A stretch of 64,000 nt of DNA from Duganella sp. BJB476 (lineage in GTDB: Bacteria > Pseudomonadota > Gammaproteobacteria > Burkholderiales > Burkholderiaceae_D), in contig NZ_QVIO01000014.1 of NCBI RefSeq assembly GCF_003416895.1, positions 34,981 to 98,980 of the forward strand, given 5' to 3'. Below, one piece after another: positions 53,824 through 61,179 of the stretch. The notes under the pieces were generated by a model. That model was not told the origin of the DNA and did no database searches. It saw only the letters and a list, made by a program, of their open reading frames with translations. Each line of letters starts with the position of its first letter. Position 1 is the stretch's first letter. The position numbers and the translations under genes are program-made.

Positions 53824-56487
53824 ATGAAATACATCAAGCAGTTGAGCATCGCGGCCGTGGTGGTGGCCGTCGCCGGCGCGGGCGCCTACCTGGCGCTGCG
53901 CGGCAAGCAGCCGGCCGGCGCGCCCGCCGCCGCCCCGGTGGTCGCAGGCGCCACGCCGGAGATCATGCCGGAGTTGCGCAATATGCTGGCGGCCTACCGC
54001 AAGATCATCGTGCTGCTGGCCGACGAGAAGTCGCTGTCCGAATCGGACCGCAAGGCCGCCGGCCAGGTCGGGCAGTCGCTGTTCCACGAGAACCTGGAGC
54101 GCCTGGCCAAGGTGCAGGCGATGCTGGCGCAAACCCAGGCGCTGCCGCCGTCGCAGCGCGACGCCGCCGACGACGCGCTGCTGTCGTACATCGAATCGGC
54201 CAGCGATTTGTTCGACGCCGACCGCCTGGCCTTCCGCGAAGTGCTGCTGTCGCTGCAAAAGCTGGCGGCCGCCGACCAGACCCTGCCCGCGATCAAGCTG
54301 CACAAGCGCGTCAGCGAAGACCTGGCGGCGCTGGAGGATATCGAGAAGCAGTACGACAAGGAGATCAACGACATCTTCTCGCGCTTCGACACGCGCGCCA
54401 TCACGCCCAAGCGCGAACGCTGGGACGACTACGTGAGCCACCTGCGCAAGCTGTACGCGCGCGAGCAGATCATGAAGGACTACGGCGTCATCGTGCCGTA
54501 TCCGGAGCAGCCCAAGTCGGCGGAGCAGGAAGTGCAGGCCAAGGAAATCTTCGGCAACGCGCTGCCGCCCAAGACCGTGGTGCTGACCTTCGACGACGGC
54601 CCGCACAAGAGCTACACCGAGGAAGTGGCGGCCATCCTCAAGCAGTACAACGTGCCGGGCGTGTTCTTCCAGGTCGGCCAGAACCTCGGCAAGCTCGATG
54701 CGCAGGGCAAGCAGACGCTGAGCGCCAACGCCGCCGAGAGCCGCCGCCTGATCGACGCCGGCCACACCGTGGGCAACCACAGCTTCAGCCACGCGCTGCT
54801 GTCCAAGGAAAAGGGCGAGCAGCTGTACGGCGAGATCGCCAACGCCGACCTGCTGCTGAAAGCCACCGATGCGCGCCGCTCGGACCTGTTCCGCTTCCCG
54901 TACGGCGCGCACAACGCCGAGGGACTGGCCATCCTGTCCAAGCTGGGCCTGCGCTCGGTGATGTGGAATATCGATTCGCTGGACTGGGCCGACCCGGTGC
55001 CGAGCTCCATCGCCAACCGCGTGCTGACCACCTTGAGCAAGGAGCAGCGCGGCATCATCCTGTTCCACGACATCCACGAGCGCAGCGTCAAGGCGCTGCC
55101 GATGGTGCTGGATAAATTGATCGCCGACGGCTACAGCTTCGCGGCCTGGGACGGCCATGAGTTCAAGGTGGCCAAGGGCGGCAAGCCGGAGCCGGAGAAG
55201 ATCGCCGTCAGCACCGGCTACGCCAACAGCTACGCGGTGGTCATCGGCATCAACGACTACCAGAAATGGCCCAAGCTGCAATACGCGGTGCAGGACGCCA
55301 AGGCGATCCGCGACACGCTGGTCAACCGCTTCGGCTTCGCCAGCGAGCGGGTGTTCACGCTGTCCAACGGCGAGGCCACGCGCAACAACATCCTGGCGCT
55401 GTTCCACGACAAGCTGGCCGACGCCCAGTTGAAGAAGGACGACCGCATCTTCGTGTTCTTCGCCGGCCACGGCGCCACGCGCCAGCTCAGTTCCGGCCGC
55501 AACCTGGGCTACATCATCCCGGTCGATTCGGACCCGCAGCAGGTCAGCTTCGACGCCATCCCGATGACGGACTTGCAGAACATCGCCGAAAGCCTCAATG
55601 CCAAGCACGTGCTGTTCGTGATGGACGCCTGCTACAGCGGCCTGGGTCTGACGCGCGGCGGCGGCAACAGCGCCTTCCTGCGCGATAACGCGCGCCGCAT
55701 GGGCCGGCAGATGCTGACCGCCGGCGGCGCCGACCAGATGGTGGCCGACGGCGGCCCGAACGGCCACTCGGTGTTCACCTGGACCTTGCTGCAGGCGCTG
55801 AACGGCAAGGCCGACCTGAACGGCGATGGCCTGATCACCGCGACCGAGCTGGCGGCCTATGTGGCGCCGGCGGTGGCCAGCGTGTCGCAGCAGACGCCGG
55901 CCTTCGGCAGCCTGCCGGGATCGGAGGGCGGCGAGTTCGTGTTCCAGCTGCCGGTGGAGGCGGAGTTCCTCAGCGCGCAATCGGCGCAGCTGTCGCCGGA
56001 CGCGATCGCGCTGAACAGCAAGCTCGATAAGGGCCGCGACCAGAAGGCCGACGGCAACACGGTGCTGGTCAAGAACCTGCAGGGCGAGGAGCAGAAGATC
56101 GCCGCGCCCAAGCCGGTGGACGCGTCGAGCCGCCAGCTGGCGCAGCGCGCCAACGACAAGGGCCTGCAGCTGTACAAGGAGAAGCAGTACGCGCAGGCGG
56201 AAGCGGCGTTCACCGAGGCCTTGAAGTACCGTCCCGATTTCGGACTGGCGGCCAACAACCTGGGCTTCGTCTACTACAAGCAGGAGAAGTACGCGGAAGC
56301 GGCGCGCTGGTTCGAGAACACGCTGCAGATCGACACCTCGCGCGCCATCGCCTACCTGAACCTGGGCGACGCCCGCATGCACCTGGGCGACAGCGAGAAG
56401 GCGAAGAAGGCCTACACCAGCTTCCTGGAGCTGGCGCCCAACCACGCCAACGCCGGCTACGCCAAAGAGCAGCTCAAAAAACTTTGA
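53824..56487 (+). CDS. polysaccharide deacetylase - caspase - TPR fusion protein
   Basis: The 887-residue protein has an N-terminal membrane anchor (KQLSIAAVVVAVAGAGAYLAL) and a helical segment to about residue 240. The NodB deacetylase domain has TFDDGPHKS (near 255), NHSFSH, RFPYGAHNAE and ILFHDIH. The caspase/metacaspase domain starts SYAVVIGINDYQKWPKLQYA and keeps both catalytic residues (His in FFAGHGA near 549, Cys in MDACYSG near 603). A C-terminal TPR array follows (residues about 775-885). The ATG at 53824 is preferred over TTG at 53818. Both enzyme sites look intact. The long axis places all domains in the periplasm. Confidence 0.88.
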   Translation: MKYIKQLSIAAVVVAVAGAGAYLALRGKQPAGAPAAAPVVAGATPEIMPELRNMLAAYRKIIVLLADEKSLSESDRKAAGQVGQSLFHENLERLAKVQAMLAQTQALPPSQRDAADDALLSYIESASDLFDADRLAFREVLLSLQKLAAADQTLPAIKLHKRVSEDLAALEDIEKQYDKEINDIFSRFDTRAITPKRERWDDYVSHLRKLYAREQIMKDYGVIVPYPEQPKSAEQEVQAKEIFGNALPPKTVVLTFDDGPHKSYTEEVAAILKQYNVPGVFFQVGQNLGKLDAQGKQTLSANAAESRRLIDAGHTVGNHSFSHALLSKEKGEQLYGEIANADLLLKATDARRSDLFRFPYGAHNAEGLAILSKLGLRSVMWNIDSLDWADPVPSSIANRVLTTLSKEQRGIILFHDIHERSVKALPMVLDKLIADGYSFAAWDGHEFKVAKGGKPEPEKIAVSTGYANSYAVVIGINDYQKWPKLQYAVQDAKAIRDTLVNRFGFASERVFTLSNGEATRNNILALFHDKLADAQLKKDDRIFVFFAGHGATRQLSSGRNLGYIIPVDSDPQQVSFDAIPMTDLQNIAESLNAKHVLFVMDACYSGLGLTRGGGNSAFLRDNARRMGRQMLTAGGADQMVADGGPNGHSVFTWTLLQALNGKADLNGDGLITATELAAYVAPAVASVSQQTPAFGSLPGSEGGEFVFQLPVEAEFLSAQSAQLSPDAIALNSKLDKGRDQKADGNTVLVKNLQGEEQKIAAPKPVDASSRQLAQRANDKGLQLYKEKQYAQAEAAFTEALKYRPDFGLAANNLGFVYYKQEKYAEAARWFENTLQIDTSRAIAYLNLGDARMHLGDSEKAKKAYTSFLELAPNHANAGYAKEQLKKL

Positions 56488-56498
56488 CCTGACCCGTG

Positions 56499-56810
56499 TC
56501 ACGGGCTGCCGGCGCGCTCGATGACCAGGATGCGCGCCTGGCCGCATGGGTGGGCGGAGTGGGCGTCGCCTTCGTCGACGAAGAAGATGTCGCCCGCCTG
56601 CAGCCGCACCGTCTGCTCTGCCCCGTCCTGGCGGTAGTGCATGTCCACCTCGCCGTCCATCACGGCGAACACTTCCTGGCCGTCGTTGACGTGCCAGCCG
56701 TAGGGCTGGTCGGTCCAGTGCAGGCGCACGGTGGCGTCCTGCATGGCGGCGATCAGGTCGGCGCCCCAGGCGCGCCCGGCGCGGTAGTCCTTGCTGCGCA
56801 CGATCCTCAT
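56499..56810 (-). CDS. cupin-domain protein
   Basis: The 103-residue single-cupin protein contains GWHVNDGQEVFAVMDGEVDM (cupin motif 1, with a His and Glu pair) and DIFFVDEGDAHSAHPCGQA (motif 2). It may bind a metal and a small ligand. Its ATG overlaps the stop of the DJ-1-like gene (ATGA), so the two are translationally coupled. Confidence 0.85.
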   Translation of the reverse strand: MRIVRSKDYRAGRAWGADLIAAMQDATVRLHWTDQPYGWHVNDGQEVFAVMDGEVDMHYRQDGAEQTVRLQAGDIFFVDEGDAHSAHPCGQARILVIERAGSP

Positions 56811-57409
56811 GCCTCGTTCCAGTCGTATTCCATTTGCAGCGCGGTGCGCGCGGCCAGTTCGTGGCCGGCCAGCCGCGCCACCAGGTGCAGCGACATGTCC
56901 ATGCCGGCCGAGATGCCGCCGCTGGTGACGATGCGGCCGTTGTCGATCCAGCGCCGTTCGCCCGCCACCGTCAGGTGCGGGAAGGCGGCGCGCAGGTCGG
57001 CGATGTCTTCCCAGTGCGTCGTCACTTGCTGGCCGTCGAGCAGCCCGGCCTGCGCCAGCAGGAAGGCGCCGGTGCACACCGACGCCACCAGCTCGCAAGC
57101 GGGCGCGGTGGCGGCGATCCAGCGTATCACTTCCTGCTTGTCCTGCTCCGCCGTCACCACGCCGCCCGGCACGATCAGCACGTCGAGCTGGCCGGCGTTG
57201 CCGAAGTCCGCCTCGGGGAACACGCTCAGGCCGGCGCGCGCGCGCAGCATGGCGCTGCGCTGGCCGATGGTGCGCACGCGGAACGGCGCTGCCGATCCCG
57301 GCGCCAGCTTGGCGGCCATCCGCGTGGCGCAGGTGAATACTTCGTACGGCCCGGCGAAGTCGAGCACTTCAACGTCGTCGAATACATAGATGCCTATGGT
57401 GCGTGTCAT
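56807..57409 (-). CDS. DJ-1/PfpI-family protein
   Basis: The 200-residue stand-alone DJ-1-like protein begins TIGIYVFDDVEVLDFAGPYEV, with an acidic residue near the N-terminus. The nucleophile elbow is ASVCTGAFLLAQAGLLDGQ, followed by TTHWEDIADLR. It lacks the AraC domain of the neighbouring GlxA-like regulator, which is divergent 81 bp away and shares this core. Family activities range from isonitrile hydratase to glyoxalase; none can be assigned. Confidence 0.87.
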   Translation of the reverse strand: MTRTIGIYVFDDVEVLDFAGPYEVFTCATRMAAKLAPGSAAPFRVRTIGQRSAMLRARAGLSVFPEADFGNAGQLDVLIVPGGVVTAEQDKQEVIRWIAATAPACELVASVCTGAFLLAQAGLLDGQQVTTHWEDIADLRAAFPHLTVAGERRWIDNGRIVTSGGISAGMDMSLHLVARLAGHELAARTALQMEYDWNEA

Positions 57410-57490
57410 GGTGGCTCCCGTGAGTAGAAGCGTTCATCATGCCTGCGTGGCGGTTGACACAAATGACATTCATGGTTGAATATCTGCCAC

Positions 57491-58474
57491 ATGAAACCTA
57501 TCGACATCTGGCTGCTCGTTTATCCCGGCTTCGTGCTGCTGGACGCCACCGGCCCGGCGCAAGTGTTCTCCACCGCGAACGACGAGGCGCGCGACGCCGG
57601 CCTGCCCGAGCCCTATCGCATCCGCATGATCGCGCCCGGCGGCGGGCTGGTGGCGTCCACCGCCGGCGTCAGCGTGATGACGGAGCCGCTGCCCCGGCGC
57701 AGCCTGGCGGGATCGACCCTGATCGTGGCCGGCGGCCGCGGCCTCGAACGGGGCGACAGTGCGGCGCTGGAGCCGGCCAATGTGCGCTGGGTGCGGCGCG
57801 CGGCGTTGGGCGCAAGTGGCGTGCGCCGTTGCTGCGCGGTGTGCACCGGCGCCTTCGTGCTGGCGCAGGCCGGCCTGCTGCAAGGCCGCAGCGCCGTCAC
57901 GCACTGGATGGACGCCGCCCAGCTGCAGGCGCAGTATCCGGAGGTGCAGGTGCTGGACGACGCGATCTACGTCAAGGATGGCCCGTTCTACACCTCGGCC
58001 GGCATCGCAGCCGGCATGGACCTGGCCCTGAGCCTGGTCGAGGAAGACCAGGGACGCGGCGCGGCGCTCGATACGGCCAAGCGGCTGGTGGTGTTCTTCA
58101 AGCGGCCCGGCGGCCAGCGCCAGTTCAGCTCCGAGCTGCTGGCGCAGGCCGATCCGCAAGGCTTGCACGGCCAGTTGACCGACTGGCTGCGCCCGCGCCT
58201 GAAGCGCCAGATCGATGTCGAGCAGATGGCGGCGGCGTTCGCGCTGTCGGTGCGCACGTTGCACCGCCGGCTGCAGCAGGAGGCGGCCATCTCGCCGGCC
58301 CAGCTGCTGCTGCGGCTGCGCATGGAGGCGGCGTGCGGCCTGCTGGAGCGGCCCGGCATGAGTGTCAAGCGCGCCGCCAGCCAGAGCGGCTTCGGCAGCG
58401 AGTACAATCTGCGGCGCGCGTTTGCCGCCCAGCTGGGCGTGGTGCCCAGCGATTACCAGGCGCGCTTTGGCTGA
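57491..58474 (+). CDS. GlxA-family transcriptional regulator (DJ-1-like plus AraC)
   Basis: From the ATG at 57491 the 327-residue protein reads IDIWLLVYPGFVLLDATGPA, then RRCCAVCTGAFVLAQAGLLQG, a DJ-1-like domain that keeps the Cys nucleophile. The C-terminal AraC domain follows (VEQMAAAFALSVRTLHRRLQ, then SVKRAASQSGFGSEYNLRRAF). It is divergent from the DJ-1/cupin operon and is its likely regulator. It differs from the GlxA-like protein at 34915, whose site reads AVCNG. Confidence 0.88.
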   Translation: MKPIDIWLLVYPGFVLLDATGPAQVFSTANDEARDAGLPEPYRIRMIAPGGGLVASTAGVSVMTEPLPRRSLAGSTLIVAGGRGLERGDSAALEPANVRWVRRAALGASGVRRCCAVCTGAFVLAQAGLLQGRSAVTHWMDAAQLQAQYPEVQVLDDAIYVKDGPFYTSAGIAAGMDLALSLVEEDQGRGAALDTAKRLVVFFKRPGGQRQFSSELLAQADPQGLHGQLTDWLRPRLKRQIDVEQMAAAFALSVRTLHRRLQQEAAISPAQLLLRLRMEAACGLLERPGMSVKRAASQSGFGSEYNLRRAFAAQLGVVPSDYQARFG

Positions 58475-58508
58475 ACCAGGCGCGTGTACAAATAAGCGGA
58501 CGATATTG

Positions 58509-58901
58509 ATGATGCAGGAATTCGAGAAGTGGGTGGCGCGCGTGCTGCTGCTCAACAGCGCGCTGGCGCTGGGCGTGAGCCTGGGCCTGCTGGGCGAGCC
58601 GCAGTCGGCCGACGCCCTGCCGTTGCTGTACGGCGCGGCCATGCTGGGCTTCCTGTCGGCCGTGCTGTCGCTCAAGCGCTGGAAGGCCGGCCTCTGGGGC
58701 GGCGTGCTGTACTACGCGCTGCAGCTGGTCAGCATCTATCCGTTCGACGGCGGCTGGCAGTTTGCCGTCAAGGCCGGCGTCAGCATCGGCCTGGTGATGC
58801 GCTTCGCCAGCGGCGTGGTGGTGGTCAACATGGTGGCGCTGGCGCTGCTGGCGGCCACCGCCGCCGTGCTGGCCTGGCGCTATCGCGCGCCGAAGACCTG
58901 A
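58509..58901 (+). CDS. small integral membrane protein
   Basis: A 130-residue protein with about four hydrophobic segments (VLLLNSALALGVSLGLL, LPLLYGAAMLGFLSAVL, LWGGVLYYALQLVSIY, VVVVNMVALALLAATAAVLAW). Two adjacent ATG codons (58509, 58512) are possible. It ends inside the convergent protease gene with a 22-bp overlap. No recognised family. Confidence 0.65.
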   Translation: MMQEFEKWVARVLLLNSALALGVSLGLLGEPQSADALPLLYGAAMLGFLSAVLSLKRWKAGLWGGVLYYALQLVSIYPFDGGWQFAVKAGVSIGLVMRFASGVVVVNMVALALLAATAAVLAWRYRAPKT

Positions 58902-59767
58902 CCGCCCAGGTAGGAGTAGTAGAAGCGCTGCCGGCCGGTGGCCAGCAATACGCGGTGGGCGCGCAGGAAGTCGCGGCCCAGTATCATGTCGACGTGCTTG
59001 ATGCCGAACTGCTGGGTGTTGGGCACCGCGCCCAGCGCGATGCGCGGGTGGCCGATGTTTTCCTCGCCGATGGCGAAGCTGTCGAAGACGGCGCCCTCCG
59101 GCGTCGCGGCGGTCACGCCCAGCGCCGCCGCCGTGCCCAGGTCGACCAGCGACTGTTCGGCGCTGGTGTCGATCAGCGCGCGCACGCTGCGGCCGTTGAG
59201 CTGCGTCTGCACGTAGGCGCCGCTGTGCTTGTCGCTCAGCTCCAACGGCACGTCCAGCGCCTGCGTGTCCCAGTAGGCCAGCGACTTGGCGCCACAATCG
59301 TCCTCCTTGAAGAATTTCAGCTTGCGGTCGGCCAGCGCGATTTCCAGGTCCGACTGCAGCAGGTAGTCGGCGCCGACCTTGCCGCCGTAACCGGGATCGT
59401 CGGCGCGGTCGACCACCGGGAACCAGGCCTTGGCCACGCGCGACGGGCCGATCACCACTTCCTCGGGCTGGGCCGCGAAGCTGGCGGTGTCGGTGTCGGC
59501 GCCGCGCACGCGGTTGAGGGTGCGCGTCAGCGGCAGTTGCTGGCGGTCGGCTTCGGCGCGCGTGAGCACGGTGCGGGGGGCGCCGGTGTCGATCAGCATG
59601 CGCACCGGCTTGCCGTTGACCTGGCCTTCGATGTAGGGGATGCCGGTCGCGGCCTGGAGGTTGAGCTCGAGCGCGGCCAGCTCGGTGTAGCGGCAGGCGT
59701 GGGCGGTGGCGCTGGCCGCCAGCAGCAGGCCGGCGCCCAGCAGTCGTTGCAGGGTAGGGTGGGTCAT
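58880..59767 (-). CDS. exported protein with two retropepsin-like domains
   Basis: The 295-residue protein has a signal peptide (LLGAGLLLAASATAHACRY) and two tandem aspartyl-protease-like units. The first has the complete active site (RMLIDTGAPRTVL, near residue 58). The second reads RALIDTSAEQSLV, with Ser in place of the catalytic-motif Gly. GADYLLQSDLEIALADRKLKFF and ILGRDFLRAHRVLL close each unit. The two halves may fold as a pseudo-dimer, as in pepsins. The gene overlaps the convergent membrane protein. Confidence 0.82.
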   Translation of the reverse strand: MTHPTLQRLLGAGLLLAASATAHACRYTELAALELNLQAATGIPYIEGQVNGKPVRMLIDTGAPRTVLTRAEADRQQLPLTRTLNRVRGADTDTASFAAQPEEVVIGPSRVAKAWFPVVDRADDPGYGGKVGADYLLQSDLEIALADRKLKFFKEDDCGAKSLAYWDTQALDVPLELSDKHSGAYVQTQLNGRSVRALIDTSAEQSLVDLGTAAALGVTAATPEGAVFDSFAIGEENIGHPRIALGAVPNTQQFGIKHVDMILGRDFLRAHRVLLATGRQRFYYSYLGGQVFGAR

Positions 59768-59845
59768 GGCACGAAAGCGATTGGTAAGCCCGGATCAGGC
59801 GATGCCCGATGTTAGCATTTCAATCAACTTTCGTGGCCGACAATT

Positions 59846-60604
59846 TTACGGCTTGCGGAAGCGCAGGATGAACTGGTCGGTGTGGGCGCGGATGCCGGTC
59901 TCGAACACCTGGGCGCTGCGGTCGTCCTTGGGATTGCGCAGCGCCTGCGATTCGGCGTCGAGCACGAAGCCGGCCGCCAGCACCTCCTGCTTGACCAGCG
60001 CCTCGTCGATGCGGTGCAGCTTGGCCATGCCGGCCTCGTCCAGACCCGGCTGCGCCGAATGATCCAGCACTATATAGTAGCCGCCCGGCTTGAGCGCCTC
60101 GAACACCGCCTTGTTCAACTCGGCCGTGCCGGCGGCGCCGCTCCAGATGCGGATGTCGTGGTAATTCTGCGAGGTCCACACCAGGTCGGCCTTGACCGGC
60201 ACGTTGAGCGAGGCGGCGCCGACCGCTTCATGCACGTTGGCGCGGCCCGGCTCGGCCGACACCGGCGGCGGCAGCGGCTTGCCCTTCAGGCGGTCCAGCA
60301 GCGCCTGCGGCGCCACCGCGTACACCGCGCCCTGCGGGCCGACCGCCGTGCTGAACAGGCGGGTGAAGTAGCCGCGGCCGGCGAAGTAGTCCACCACCAC
60401 CTGGCCCGGCTGGACCTTGGCGAAGGCCAGCATCTCGGCCGGCTTGCGGTCGGCGTCGCGCGCCTTGTCGGCGTCCGGGCGGGTGGCGTCGGCCACGGCG
60501 GCGGCGGCCAGCGGCGCCTGGCCGGCGGCGTGGCCGGCGGCCAGTGCCAAGGCACTGCTCAGGCAAAGTAATCCAAGGATGCGGCTTCTAGGCAACAAGT
60601 TCAT
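59846..60604 (-). CDS. exported class I SAM-methyltransferase-like protein
   Basis: From the ATG at 60604 (GGAG 9 bases upstream) the 252-residue protein starts with a signal-like segment (RILGLLCLSSALALAAGHAAG). It then has motif I VVDYFAGRGYFTRLF (the SAM-binding glycine loop), YHDIRIWSGAAGTAEL, and LKPGGYYIVLDHSAQPG. Methyltransferases with a Sec signal are known in proteobacteria, but SAM is not expected in the periplasm, so the function is uncertain. A longer start at 60688 would hide the signal. Confidence 0.75.
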   Translation of the reverse strand: MNLLPRSRILGLLCLSSALALAAGHAAGQAPLAAAAVADATRPDADKARDADRKPAEMLAFAKVQPGQVVVDYFAGRGYFTRLFSTAVGPQGAVYAVAPQALLDRLKGKPLPPPVSAEPGRANVHEAVGAASLNVPVKADLVWTSQNYHDIRIWSGAAGTAELNKAVFEALKPGGYYIVLDHSAQPGLDEAGMAKLHRIDEALVKQEVLAAGFVLDAESQALRNPKDDRSAQVFETGIRAHTDQFILRFRKP

Positions 60605-61179
60605 TTTGAAAGTCTCCGTAGGTGGGGGCGGCTGTTTTCCCGCCTTCTCGGTGCAGGCGGCATCCGGATTATGCACCGGATATGTCAAATTGGCATGGCT
60701 TACCCCCTCTGTTCGGTCATCTGTTTGTCATACGGCAAAGGCAAAATGTTCTTGCGGATATATTTCCCATAAAAAATTATCAATTCCAGCATGATACTTG
60801 CATGATGGAATTCTTTAACGGGTAACTTTTTTAATAAATAAACATTCCTCTCAGGCAGGTTGCGGGAGAGAGACAGCGCTTGAAATAAATTCTTTTGGGA
60901 AATTTACTCGGATATAATCGGCCCTTGGAAGACGATTGGATGGAGTGACTTTCCGGTTCCAGCTGGGATGGCCCGCAAGTTAGTGGCCAAAAGAAAAGTT
61001 TACTTAATGAAAGTCCAAATTCAGTCGTTATATACAGGACGGAGTAGTTTTTTCCGGCAACACCCAAAAAATTTTGTTAAAAAAGTAACAAATCCACTAC
61101 AGGGCTCGGGCATCAGACAAAAGCTGATCGCTCGAGTTGCTTTCTGAGCAGATAGAGATGTACCTCCAGGAGAATTAGC
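60605..61179 (+). promoter_or_regulatory. 575-bp region before octapeptide giant 3
   Basis: An AT-rich gap with a good -10 (TATAAT at 60913-60918) but a weak -35 (TTCTTT, 17 bp upstream) for the plus strand. If used, the leader before the giant gene would be about 260 bases. The part near 61020-61130 has A/T tracts. I see no known riboswitch. A minus-strand frame (60831-61067) is unconvincing. Confidence 0.4.

Noticed and set aside
60831..61067. 78-codon minus-strand frame in the leader of giant 3
   Set aside because: AT-rich, no ribosome binding site, composition unlike the surrounding genes, no recognisable motif.
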